Source: Mauremys mutica | Taxonomy: Eukaryota; Chordata; Testudines; Geoemydidae | Assembly (NCBI RefSeq): GCF_020497125.1 | Contig: NC_059079.1 | Span: 8,401,053 to 8,465,052, forward strand | Length of the DNA stretch: 64,000 bases | Direction: 5' to 3' | Part shown: in pieces, positions 43,689-55,310 of the stretch | Numbering within the stretch: the first letter of the stretch is position 1 | Layout: each line of letters begins with the position of its first letter | The notes under the pieces: generated by a model | Database searches by the model: none | Told to the model about the DNA's origin: nothing | The model's input: the letters and a program-made list of their open reading frames with translations, nothing else | Program-made: the position numbers and the translations under genes

Positions 43689-46578
43689 CTATGAGAGCTT
43701 TTCGGTACTTGAGCACTCTGCTGGGGTGCAGTGACAGTTTTCACGGCCTCTGGAGCCCCTCCTTCTGGTTATTTTGGGTGAGGGGGGTATGGGACTTTGT
43801 GGCGGGGGAGGGCGGTTGCAGATATACTGCAGGGGGGCTCTGTCCTCCTGCCTGAGGTCCTGCAGAACATGCACAAGGCGCAGGAGCATGTCCGTTTGCT
43901 CCCTCATTAGTCCAAGCAGCGTTTGAGTCGACTGCTTGTCTTCCTCACGCCACCTCTCCTCCCGTTCGCTGTGTGAGCGCTGGTACACAGAGAGGGTCTC
44001 CCTCCACTGGCTCTGCTGGTCCGCCTCGTCTCGGGAGCACCCCATAACTTCAGCGAACATCTCGTCCCCTGTCTTTTTCTTTCGCCGCCTAATCTTTGCC
44101 AGCCTCTGTGAGGGGGATGCTGTGGCAGGTCTGGAGACAGTCGAAGGTGTGTGATGGGAAAAAGGGAGTGAATTCCTTGCAAAGATAAATTTTGGCGAAC
44201 AATGAACACAGTGTAGTCTGTCTCTGTGAATTCTGGGTTGAGATCCCAGTGCCTGATGGGGCAAACACCATTTTCGCGGGTGGTTCTGGGTAAATGTCGT
44301 CAGTCATCCCTTCCTCCGGGAAAGCTACAGCAGACAATCATTTCAAGCCCGTTTTCCCTGGATTGCCCTGGCAGACGCCACAGCGTGGAAACCATGGAGC
44401 CTATTTTGCCTTTTGTGCCTGTCACCGTATGTGTACTAGATGCCGCTGACAGAGGCGGTCCAGCAGCGCTACACAGCAGCATGCTTTTGCTTTTGCATGA
44501 TAGCAGAGATGGTTACCAGCCATACTGTACCATCTACCATACCATAAATTGGTAATAAGATGGGCATGGTTACCAGTCCTTTTGCACTGCAACATTTGCT
44601 GCTGTCATAAGTGCCCCAAAAGCCAAAATTGGGAATGACTCCCTGAGTCAATCCCTCCTTTTTGGTATGTAAAAATAGAATCAGTCCTGCCTAGAATATG
44701 GGCAAGTGTACTAGAGAACCACTGTATCAGAGAACCAGAGAGCACAGCTGCTCTGTGTCAGATCCTGCATAGATTATGAGCTGAATGCTATTCACAGGGG
44801 GTGCTCCTGCAACAACCCCACCTGTTCATTCCATTCTTCCCCAGCCTTCCTGGGCTACCATAGCATTGTCCCCCCACTTGTGTGACGAAGTAATAAAGAA
44901 TGCAGGAATAAGACACAGTGACTTGTTAGTGAGAAATGAGTGGAAGGCAGCCTCCAGTTGCTATGATAGTCCAGATAGGACATTAAGGAGTGTGGAGGAG
45001 AGGAGCCCAGCATCCTGCTGCTAGTCCAGGGGCAATTGAATCTTTTATTTACACATGAAGGGTGGGGGCTGATGAAGCTCAGCCCCCTGTTGCTATGATG
45101 AGGACGGTTACCAGCCATACTGCACCATCTACCAGGAAAAATTAGGGCCAGGCGCCCTTGATCGACCTCACTGATGCTAGTACGCAAGGTTACCAGTACT
45201 TTTGCACTGCCCCATGTGCCAATAGGCTGATGATGACGATGGATATCAGTCTTATTGTACCATCAGCCATCCATAGCGTGGGGGGAGTGAGGATGTCGGT
45301 GTTCAGTGCTGCACCATCGCATCTATCTTCAGCATTCAGTAAAGATACGGTGACATGTAAAAGAGTCAACAGAGGATTGTTTTCCCTTTCACTTCTGGGG
45401 GTGGGGGGGGGGTGCGTAAATTGCCGAGCTATGCCCTGACCCACCGCGGACACTGTGTTTGACCCTAGAAGCATTTGGAGCTCAGCCAAGATGCAAATGC
45501 TTTTCGGAGACAGCAGGAACTGTGGGATACCTTGCGTCCTCAGTCCCCCCTCCCTCCATGAGCGTCCATTTGATTCTTTGGCTTTCCGTTACGCTCGTCA
45601 CGCAGCAGCGTGCTGAGTCTGTGCTATGCCGTCTGTCCGGAGTTTTTTGAAAAATACTCTGGACCAGGCGTAACATTACAGTAATTCCCCTAATTAGATG
45701 CAGGACTCTCCGAGCGAGATCACCCTGAGGACGGTCACTGAAGGAGATAGAGAGCGCATGCTGCGTGAAAGCCAGCACAAACCAGGGCCCTATGCAGCCG
45801 TGCTCGGGGAGGCAATGCTCCCTGAGTACCTCATGAAAGCCTCGCGCGGAAAAGTGTGCTGCCACGGAGCACCCAATAAGGCAGCTCTCCCCAGGAACCT
45901 CCTGCGGAGGCTTTTCGATTACCTCCAGGAGAGCTTCGTGGAGATCTCCCAGGAGGATTTCTGTTCTATCCCCATATATAGAGAGACCTCCTTTTCACAT
46001 ACTTCAGATTCCTGTTATATTAAGAATAAAAGTTTACATGGTTAAAGCACTTACCGACTGCTCCTTCCCCTGATTCAGGATCCGGGTTAATGGCCGGGGA
46101 GGGTTGGTAGGGGATCTCCGTGACGGTGATGAAGAGATCCTGGCTGTTGGAGAAACCAGCGTTGTAAGCGCTGTCGCCTGCCTCGTCCTCCACAAACCCT
46201 TCCTCATCTTCCCCGTCCGCGAACATCGCTGAGGAACTGGCCGTTGACACTGTCCCATCGTCAGAGTCCATGGTCGCTGATGGGGCAGTGGTGGCAGGCT
46301 CCGTAGCTTCCGTTTGCCACTTTGATTTTTTGGTAGCCTTCTCTGGGGTCCTTGATTTTCACGCGGCGCTGCGTGGCATCCCGGCTGTATCCTCTGTCTC
46401 TCATGGCTTTGGAGACCTTCTCGTAGGCCTTTGCATTCCGTTTTTTGGAGCGCAGCTCCAAAAGCACAGACTCCTCGCCCCACACACCGATCAGATCCAA
46501 GAGGTCCCGGTCAGTCTATGCTGGGTCCCTCTTTCTATTCAGAGATTACATGAACTCCTCTGCTGGAGAGCTCTGCAT
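43689..46578 (-). pseudogene. Harbinger Myb/SANT-like DNA-binding gene, two exons, broken
   Basis: Exon 1 (46578-46055) starts MQSSPAEEFM, then has two nonsense codons, one in place of the Trp of the usual PAWTER motif. It continues LIGVWGEESVLLELRSKKRN and DRGYSRDAT, a trihelix Myb/SANT domain that binds transposon ends and brings in the transposase. An acidic segment (FADGEDEEGF) follows. A good splice donor, GTAAGT, lies at 46054-46049 on the minus strand. Exon 2 (about 44130-43689) opens after a pyrimidine-rich CTGTCTCCAG acceptor with SQRLAKIRRRKKKTGDEMF, then a Glu/Arg-rich coiled-coil-like region and REQTDMLLRLVHVLQ. Two stops in exon 1 make it a pseudogene. The spliced layout is inferred. 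Confidence 0.85.
45698..46045 (+). CDS. unrecognised 115-aa frame inside the Harbinger element
   Basis: Open from ATG at 45698 to a stop at 46043-46045. It encodes a charged, helical sequence (SEITLRTVTEGDRERMLRES, YAAVLGEAMLPEYLMKAS, NLLRRLFDYLQESFVEISQE). Codons are GC-rich at the third position up to about 45970, unlike surrounding DNA, and the composition is protein-like. The last 25 codons look like noncoding read-through, so the true exon may end near 45975. It sits antisense in the intron of the Myb/SANT gene. I do not recognise the family; it may be a third transposon gene or a captured host exon. No ribosome or splice evidence beyond a CCCTAATTAG acceptor-like string just before the ATG. 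Confidence 0.4.
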   Translation: MQDSPSEITLRTVTEGDRERMLRESQHKPGPYAAVLGEAMLPEYLMKASRGKVCCHGAPNKAALPRNLLRRLFDYLQESFVEISQEDFCSIPIYRETSFSHTSDSCYIKNKSLHG

Positions 46579-46971
46579 CGCTGCCGGTGCTGCTGAGCTC
46601 GCCCCGATGTCCAACCACGAAATGAGATTCTAACTGTCCAGACAGGAAAAGGAATTCAAATTTTCCCGGGACTTTTCCTGTGAGGCTGGTCAGAGCATCC
46701 AAGCTCGGACTGCTGTCCAGAGCGTCAACAGAGTGGTGCAGTGTGGGATAGCTCCCGGAGCTAGTAAGTTCGATTTGCATCCACACCTAGCCTAATTCGA
46801 GATAGCCATGTCGAATTTAGCGCTACTCCCCTCGTCGGGGTGGAGTACCGAATTCGAACTAAAGAGCCCTCTAGGTCGAATTAAACGGCTTCCTAGTGTG
46901 GACGGTTGAGCGGTTAATTCGAATTAACGCTGCTAAATTCGATTTAAAGTCCTAGTGTAGACCAGGCCTAA

Positions 46972-47075
46972 CAGATGCTCCCTGATCAACAGTTCAGAGC
47001 AAGGGTGGAGGAAGGAGGAACACTACTAAGGCCTTGCTAACAGGGTAACAGGAAAACATTCCCCCTTCACTCGCA

Positions 47076-47112
<37 letters not shown>

Positions 47113-50100
47113 CTTTTTGTTTATTTATTTATTTTAATTAGTTAAAAAAATCTTGAGGGCCTAAGAGGATCTAAAACCAAAGTTAAGAAAGTGTCAGCAA
47201 TGGAAATGCTCACTGATCCCGAGTGAATACTGACCAGCTGTTGCCCCTGTAATGAAGCAGTCAGGGTTTCTGGAGGTGTAGTCCTATATTTATCTGTATG
47301 TTTATTTGTATTGAGGAGGGTGCATTTATCGTGGCCTTTAATCAATGACTCAGGGAGATATTTATGGGGCCAAAATAATATGAGATCTAGGCTTCTCACA
47401 GCACTTCAGGTGCTGGATGGCAATACCATGAGCATGCCAGAGCTGTCATTATTGTAGAAATGGATCCCTGAGACATTCAGAAATCCCATGGAAAATTTAA
47501 ACATTGATACAATTTCAACTTCAGTTGGGATTCTGTGAATACCACCAGTTTAGCATCTAGTCCGTTCTCTGCATAACCCAAATGCAGTGCCCTTGTTTCC
47601 AGGACAAAAATCTACAGATGCATGAGATATCAGGCATCCAAAATGTAGCCAACAAAAAAAGTTTTCACCACAAATCTGTGCAGAATGTCTTATAAAGTGT
47701 GGGGTGTCTAACTATTTTGCCAGTAAAGTCACCAGGAGAGAAATATATTTTAAAAGGACTGGTTTGCTAAGCCAGTTTCAGAAGCTAAGTCAGACATACA
47801 ATAAAATCCATCCTCAGTTGTTTACCACAGAAGAATAATCCACTTGAATAGTTGAGTTCTTTATGGTCAGTAGTGAAGAACAAATGTTGGTCTCTATTTT
47901 ATTACTTTTTATTTTTTATTGGGTTGTTCAAAGATGCTGTAATCACAGTGACATAAACCATGCTCTAATTTACCTGTATTTTATGAGTGTTGTTTTTGTG
48001 TTTACACAAAAGGTCAATGCTTTGTGTTTCCCTGACAATGGTGTTCAGTAAAACATTACAAGTTGCTAAATTTTGGAAAAACATAAATCTTAGACAATTG
48101 TAGTGCAAGCGCATTTATTTTGGTCTGCATGCTACAGAACTATTTCCACGTATTTGATGTGTGTGTAACTACTTAATGCAATTAGCTGAATGCTAATGGT
48201 GCATATTTTATATCATTGTAAATTAAAAGCTAGTATGTTAACCCACAGATCCCATCTTTTCAAGGTGAGAACTTGCTTCTTACAAATGAATTATTAGAGA
48301 TACAACAGAATAGCAGCTCTGCATCTTGTATCTTTCCTAACAGTATTTTTATGTCACTTTTAAAATATACCATGCTTTTCGTCTCTGGCTATAAATAACT
48401 GAAAATATACATTTCCAGTTCATAGTAAAATAAGCCTCAACTAAATGTCACAGAGCACAAACAATTGTTCTTTCAGATATGATTGACAATGTTTACTTCT
48501 ATATTATAACTATCAAAATCCTTTTGTTCGTCGGAATGAAATGTGAAGCCTAATATATCCAGAGGTTCACCGCTATTAGCAACAGATAAAACCAGCTTTG
48601 CTTCAGATAGCAGCTGATTAAAAAATGGTGTTAAAATGCAATTAGCAAAATTGTACCCAAGCACAAAAGCTATTGTACTGCAGAAATATTTAAAAACATC
48701 TTGGGGGGGGGAAAAGATTTAAAAGAAAAATCCCAATGTCAGAATGAATTCTCTGATCTGTGGGGTGCATTAATCTATACTGAAAACAAAGTCATTTCTT
48801 CTGGCTACATAGTTTGTATTTATGTTTAACTATGTTCTGAGTGGTGCCAATTATCAATGTGTTAGTCACAGACTTGATTATCTCCCTGATTTTAGAGAGT
48901 CCTGTTCCATTGATAAGAATCCCTGGTATACAGTCTGTATCACACAATGCTGTTCCATCGCCTGATATTGAGTTAAAAGGACCATAAATCCTGCTTGGCA
49001 ACCTGGTCTGCTGGAATAATGGAGAGTGCTTGGCAGCAGTGGCTGAGCTGTAATTCAAGCTCATCTCCTCAGACAACTGGAGAGGGACACACATGGCCGC
49101 AGAACTCATTTCAGAGTCTGAAAGCCATTAAACATCTTTTGCTGGCTTCTACACGAAGGAGTGTGATGCCAGAACCTCAGCGCCAAGGGACACCCAAAGG
49201 GAAGGCATATGGTCTGCTTTTACTTGTGCTGAAGAGTTCATTCTTGTTATTTAAAGAAATTCTTTCTTTACAAACAACCTGCTTGTTTTAGAGGAGGGAT
49301 ATTGATTTATAATTAAAATTAATGCACACTGTGGAGTAGATTATAGTTTACAGGCACAGCCTGTGCAGAAAGGATGCGATGGGGGAAGCAGGAGGGGGAA
49401 TATGCAGCAGTACCTAGGAGGGATTCCAGCTGATTTTATCCGAATTCCTCCTGGAGGCTCCCAGGGAGCAGCCTGGAAGGGTTAAGTATGTGCTCCCCAT
49501 CCAGGAAAAGCTAGCTCGACTGGCCAGTGTGAAGGGTGGTCAGGCCAATAGCCATGGCTGGGACCTCACTAATTTTGGGATGGGTAGTACACCCTATGGT
49601 GCTAGGCAAACACAGGGATTGTGCTCTCTGGCAGGGTCAAGAGCGGTGAAAAGGCAATCTGCACCCAGTCCTCTCTCTTCTTTGTATGATCTAATCCTGT
49701 ATCAACGGTCCCATTTTTGAACAGAGAATTGAAGTCCACAAAACACTTGATTACAGTTCATATAGGCTGTTTGTAGCCACACTGATTTCTAGAGCAGCAG
49801 TGCAATGTGCTATAAACGGGAGGCAAACCTAGCATTGATTCAATGTGGTGGGTAAAGCGAGAACGTGCAGTAAGCACTGTTCTCACCCACTGTGGGAAGG
49901 GAGACGGGTTTTAGCTGCTGTCTGATTCACAGATTGGCCTTGGCATCAATAGCAAACATAGCCAAGCAGCAGAAGTTGGGGGACAGAAACAGCAGATACT
50001 AAGAAGCAGATAAAATCAGAGGAAAGAAATTGCAGAGGTGTTAGAATGCTTTGCGGCTTCTCGACAAACGTATTTATAGAGCGCAAATTAGTGGAGATGG

Positions 50101-51521
50101 CACAGTGTCAGTGGACTAGGGCTCTAGTCTTTTAGATCTCGTACTCCTTATGACTCACTCGAAATCTTGGCACCACTGGTTAAATCAATACTTCATCCTT
50201 GACTCAAGCAGTGGGTTTTGACAATTTCACTGTGCTGGCATTTCTCCTGGAAGGAAAGATGAAGAAAAAAACAACCAAGGTCCACAAAATCCTCAGTGGT
50301 TTCCAGAGAAGAAACACACTGAAGAATCAGCTACCTGCTTGCTGATATCAATATCAGGAAAGCCAGCAGCTCATAGGCTCTGCTCTCAGTGGTACGTGAC
50401 ACTGAAGTCAGTAATGAATGTGGAAAAATAAGGACAATTTAACAAGCCAAAGGTGCTTTTGGAGAAAAATGGAAAATAATTCTGTTCTCTGTTGTGAAAT
50501 GGGAGTTCATTTTTAAATAGGTGCATTTACAGTTTTATAAGGATCTCAGAGGTTTTGCAAGACCCAGCTCCAAATAGGATGGGACTGAAATGAAAAAAAG
50601 GAACACTGTTCTCTATTTAGGCATGAGCTTTGTGATCAAATGACTGTATAACTGCAAACTACAGTGTCATAAAGTTAAAAGCTCGCTCAGGTACCAGAGT
50701 GCAGGCACAACTCAACCTGCCAGAGTAAACATTCACAAATGAAGGGCTAATTAATCCATTAAAACACAGGCTACAACAAAGGCATGAAACAGTACATAGA
50801 AACATCATTTGTATAACTCATCTCAGGGGCTATAATTATACCCAGGCTCACTTTGTATGGCTACTCTTTCGGAAGCCCGCAGTGTCTTTCATCTTACATA
50901 AAGGACCAGCTCTTTAGCCAACCCACCTACCAGAAAGTGACCTTCTGTAACGTTCCCCCGTTATGAACTGTGTACTGCACCATATTGTACATTTATAATA
51001 ATCTGACTATGTGAAACATCAGAGACATGTTGTTCAAATGGCATCCTGCACTCTCCACTTATATGTAATCAGACAGAAGAGATGAAGAGATGTACACATC
51101 CTCCGCAACTGCACTCCTGCCAATACATTGCATGACAAAGCAGCATGCAAAGCTATTCATGCTAAAAGTGGAGAAGAATCCCTGTCAAGGTTCCCACCCC
51201 CTCCCTTTACAGTAATTGCTGTTAATTCAAACATTATTCTTAACATGAAGGTAAAGAAGAAGCTTTTAAAATCCTTATAAAAATGGGAAAGACCATTTTT
51301 CCCTTGAGACTATGGTAGCATTGTTGCTTTCCTCCTCCCTTTTGAATGCTCCTGACATTAGGCCCATGCCCAGCAGAGGCATGGCTTCCTGCATCCAGAG
51401 CAGCTCCTTAACCCTCATCTTACCAGTGCGGGGCTGATACGCCAACATTGCCAACCCTGTATGTTTATGGCATACGTTTTACAACCAAAATAGAAATTTG
51501 GGCCAGAATTTTTAAGGAGCC
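46972..51521. other. no gene seen; CT/CA microsatellite near start
   Basis: Apart from the microsatellite at 47074-47112 there is no recognised element over 4.5 kb, an unusually long repeat-poor run for this window. Stretch 48100-48700 is AT-rich with several TAAT cores. A G run lies at 48702-48710. Small frames (for example 49109-48792 minus, 105 codons) show no domain. Confidence 0.35.
47074..47112 (+). repeat. (CT)n(CA)n microsatellite
   Basis: A run of CT dinucleotides passes directly into CA dinucleotides, about 39 bases in all, pure apart from the switch. Confidence 0.95.
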
Positions 51522-51524
51522 TAA

Positions 51525-51820
51525 GGGTACGTTTATATTTACCGCGCGGGTCGACGCGGCGAGTTCGACTTCTCGGAGTTCGAACTATCGCGTCTGATCT
51601 AGACGCGATAGTTCGAACTCCGGAAGCGCCGCGGTCGACTCCGGTACTCCACCGCGGCAGGAGGAGTTGGCGGAGTCGACCTTGGAACCGCGGAGTTCGC
51701 TTCCGCGGCGTCTGGACGGGTAAGTCATTCGAACTAGGGTAGTTTGAATTCAGCTACGTTATTCACATAGCTGAATTCGCGTACCCTAGTTCGACCCCGG
51801 GGCTGTGTGTAGACCAGGGC
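51525..51820. mobile_element. Harbinger MITE, 296 bp, TAA TSD
   Basis: TAA at 51522-51524 and 51821-51823. Ends GGGTACGTTTATATTTACC and GTGTGTAGACCAGGGC match the terminal pattern of the 42-47 kb element. The inside is rich in TTCGAA/GTCGAC and CG dinucleotides and contains a long hairpin (GAGTTCGAACTATCGCGTC against GACGCGATAGTTCGAACTC). CpG density far above the flanks suggests a fairly young copy. Confidence 0.88.
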
Positions 51821-52101
51821 TAAGTGAGTTCAATGAAATGCAAGGGGAGTTGGGCATGTAATTCTGTGAAAATCCCACCCAGGGCGTATTAAATGGCAGA
51901 TGTAGAGAGAGATTTTCAAGGGCACAAATGAGAGTTAGGCACACAACTCACCTCGGCTTTTAATTGGAATTAGTCTCAAATTTCCATTTATACCTTTGAA
52001 AATTTCCATGCTAGGTCCAATCCTGCAAAGATTTATACATATTTAAGTTTAAGTACATGAATGATCCCATTGCCTACATTGGGATTACTGATGCATGCAA
52101 A

Positions 52102-52576
52102 GTTAACCCACGCACCTCCTGGGTGTGGTGTTCTGGCCCATCTAGTGGCACCGAAACCACTTAGAAAGAGATAAAATGAGTCTGCCCTATAGTCTTAGCT
52201 AATAGCCGGCTGACTTTTAGCTCATGCTGTAAAAGCTCACACACTAAGCTCCAGAGGTCCCCAGTTTGATCCCGCCCACCGATGACCGGGATTTGTCGGC
52301 ATTACAAGTGGGGGCTCATCTGGGATTTCAACTGGGAAGTCTCTGAAGCTCTGGATGTGCTTCCTCAGTTAGGGGAAGTATGTAACCCACACACGTCCTG
52401 GGTGTGTTGTTCTGTCTCATCTACTGGCACCAAGACCACTTAGAGAGAGTTAAATGAGTCTGCTCTACAGCCTTAGCTAATAGCTTTTAGCTCATGCTAT
52501 AAAGGCTCATGCACTAAGCTCCAGAGGTCCGCAGTTTGATCCTACCCGCCGACAACCGGGGTCTGTCGGCGTTACA
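52102..52576 (+). mobile_element. miniature LTR retroelement (TRIM-like)
   Basis: Two direct repeats of about 200 bases, 52102-52306 and 52381-52576, run from (TG)TTAACCC/TGTAACCC to GGCATTACA/GGCGTTACA. They flank only 74 bases. Two bases after the left repeat, 52309-52326 reads TGGGGGCTCATCTGGGAT, a near match to a tRNA-Pro primer-binding site as used by gammaretrovirus-like elements. Right before the second repeat is a purine tract AGGGGAAG. PBS, purine tract and TG...CA ends are therefore all present without any coding region, so movement would need another element's proteins. CATGC occurs next to both edges (52094-52098; 52577-52581) but four bases off the left edge, so the TSD is unproved. 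Confidence 0.75.
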
Positions 52577-52619
52577 CATGCATGAGTTTTTGCAGGCTAA
52601 GAGTCTTAATTAGAAAAAG

Positions 52620-52860
52620 GCTGTGAGGAAGGCTGGTTAGGTTGTTAGCCTAGGATTTGGGAGATCTGGGTTCAACTCCCTACTATGGCATAGACCTCCT
52701 GTGTGACCTTAGGCAAGTTGCTTGGAAAACTGAAACACAGAGAGGCTACCTGTACAATAGGAAAATAGTACTTCCCTACCTCACAGCGGTATTTTACAGA
52801 TAAATGTCTGAGAGATTTTAAGGTGCTTGGATAATATGGTAAGGGGGCCATAGACGTACC
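52620..52860 (+). repeat. MIR-like CORE-SINE
   Basis: GGGAGATCTGGGTTCAACTC (B-box region), CTGTGTGACCTTAGGCAAGT, then ACCTCACAGCGGTATTTTAC, is the signature order of the MIR/CORE-SINE family shared by amniotes. It is very old and diverged. Confidence 0.8.
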
Positions 52861-55310
52861 TAGGATAAATAAAAAGAGGAATAAAAAAATCTGCATATGT
52901 CCAAAATGGCTGAGATTTTTAACTGTTCAATCCTAACGTTTAGTGAAAATAACCTTTTTATTTTTTGCATTTGTCTCTTTTTTTTTTGAGACAGAAATAG
53001 CCTATATTTAATCATGTTAGTGTGACACACTGCCAAAGTGTGAATCATGTTCTCCGGTAATTGGATGACAGTCTACAACTGCTACCGGCTAATGAAGTTA
53101 CTTCTTTAGCTCAAGCAAAAGGGTTCTAATTTCAGTGCTGAAGATCAAGCATTCAAACTCCATTGGAAACACAAGGTAAAGAGGTTGTTACATTAGCATT
53201 TAATGTATCCCAATTATATTTTCAAGTTTATACTCCAAAGAAGTGAGAGGTGGGATATGTGCATTATGGTGCCTGTGTCTTCATAATGGAAAATATAGAA
53301 ACCTTAAAAAATGAAAAAATGAAATGTGCAGATTATTGCAGCAAAAAGTGTGCAATCCAGATATTTTTCCTGGATGTTCAGAGAGAGGTTTTGATATGTC
53401 TGTATTAATGAGCCATTTCCTTCATGAAAAGCCTGAAAGCAGCCATACAAAGCCCAGCAACAGCCTGAAAGCAGTCACCGCCTTGTCCAAGAACGCTGCT
53501 CAGCATAGGCAGGAAGAAAATACAGTGATGTAACCAAGTGGGTGTGTCTTCATAAGGCTCTGCTAAAATCTTCCCTGATGCTCTCTGAACTAACATTTTA
53601 ATCGCTTCAAGTGTTTTTATTTGGAGGAAACAAAATACTAACCAAGCCAGAACACTAATCTTCAGCAGGAAACTGTTTCAAGTTTAAAGCTCACTATTTT
53701 TGCCATCATGGTGTCTAAAAAATAAACTAACCACTGGTGTTGAAAAACAATAATTAAAAATGCATTTTTCCCTACTGTCCCATAATTACAACAGTTGAAA
53801 GGATTTTGCTTAAAGAAAGGGATTAGCACTTTCTGGAAGAGACCATATGGAATGTGTCAGTCCTAAATTTCCGGGAATTACAATGGCAATTGTTTGACAC
53901 TTTAGGCTACAATTCAGGGGAGTCTCCCTCTATGGAGGAAGAATGCTTAATTGCTTGCTTAATTTTAATTACGTGTTTAAGTCCGACTGAAGTCAATGAG
54001 ATTTAACTTCTGAATATGGAAGGATTTATAACATGTGCTTATTATATAAGGCTCCCATTCAATAAAGCATTTAAGTACATGCTTTAACACACAATGACAC
54101 AGACAAATGTGACTGTTAAATCGTAATTGCTAGCCTACGCATGTGGACACACACACACATACAAAGTCTAGAAGTTTATTCTTCATTACATAAGCTCTGC
54201 AGAGCTAAATAAGTACAATAAGCAGAAAAGGTTTTCCTGTAAAATTCTAGGTTAGTAGCCAAGGGTCAACTTTCTAATACTCTTGTTTCTTTTATTCTTA
54301 TCAAGAGTAAATCATGGCCACATTATTTATCTGCCTTGGAGCTACAAAAACTAGCAGCTCACTCCCTCTGTTCTGTCACTCCTGATCCTAGCCTTCTAGC
54401 TGGCAAAAAGAGTGCCTGTTTAGTGCTATCAAATGCAAAGAATAAATATGCTGGAAGACAAAATGTAACATATTGAGCCACCAGACCATAGCAGCCTGAG
54501 ATCACTTTTATTTTTTTCCTCTTTGTTTTGCTCTGTTTTTCCCTACTGTCTTATCTGGAAGTCATTGGATAGAAGCCATCTTGCAATCAACATGGTTTAC
54601 TACTAAACTGTTCAAAATAGGAAAAAAATATCAGGCAGGAGTTTCTTTTGAAATATACTTGCAACCGATTTATTCTGCACAGTAGCCCTTAATAACTGCC
54701 ACATTAACTACAGTGTAATTTTAATTCACCTAAACACAGTTTCATAGATTTATCAAGAAGAATTACAGCGGATGATTTAATTATATCAAGGGTTCCCTCA
54801 GCATTTGGAAGAATATATGCAAAGATCCATCACATTCCTAATCATTGTTTTATTTACACCAGTCAGTCTTGTTCCTACATGTGCCCACAGCATCATGGCC
54901 ACAATAGCTCTGTAGAACTACTGGCTGTGGATTGCCTTTGTCAATCTTCAGAAAGGCCCCTTCCAATCAGTGTCTGCATAGCAATCAAAATACAGGACTT
55001 TTCCCCTTCTCCATTTTTAAGAGTACCCTATTCCAATAATCCCCCTCGTCTTCTATGGAGAGTTACTGTAATTACGGGAGTTAGACCCTTGTACAGTAAG
55101 GCACTGACTCCCAAACTTTTTACTAGTTTGTTGTTTTTTTCACAACACACCCGGCTTCCACTCTACACCAGGCTCACAATCAATAGTGTTTCCCAACTCA
55201 CCATTCGGGAAACGCTGCAGCAAGCTATTGAAGTATGTGTTCCCTGATGTCAATGGGACTGATCCTGGGATAAGAGTCAGCCACATACATTTGTACATTG
55301 CTGGACTGGG
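52861..55310. other. no gene seen
   Basis: AT-rich. A palindromic-repeat copy lies at 53970-54095 (AAGTCCGACTGAAGTCAATG; CATTTAAGTACATGCTTTAA). T runs occur at 52976-52988. The 122-codon frame at 54879-55247 has no domain. Confidence 0.4.

Larger units (their letters stand above)
42133..46968. mobile_element. PIF/Harbinger DNA transposon, about 4.8 kb, degraded
   Basis: TAA flanks both sides (42130-42132; 46969-46971), the usual three-base PIF/Harbinger TSD. Ends GGGTACGTCTACACTA and TAGTGTAGACCAGGCC are imperfect inverted repeats, followed inside by TTCGAA-rich subterminal repeats (CTTAATTCGAATTTG; GGTTAATTCGAATTAACG). TGCACTGTGGGAAGC near 42285 and GTGCAGTGTGGGATAGC near 46735 form an inverted subterminal pair. 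The two standard genes of this superfamily, a DDE transposase (plus) and a Myb/SANT-like DNA-binding protein (minus), are both present but broken. The element probably cannot move itself; its ends resemble the MITEs at 32097, 51525 and 55436. Confidence 0.9.

Noticed and set aside
43063..43744. Frames of 73-161 codons on both strands inside the Harbinger element
   Set aside because: They cover the 3' untranslated regions between the convergent transposase and Myb/SANT genes; peptides match neither protein.
52102..52576. Interpretation as a full endogenous retrovirus
   Set aside because: Only 74 bases lie between the LTRs. No gag, pol or env sequence is present, so it is listed as a miniature LTR element.
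54879..55247. 122-codon plus frame
   Set aside because: No recognisable domain, and its sequence composition matches the AT-rich flank.
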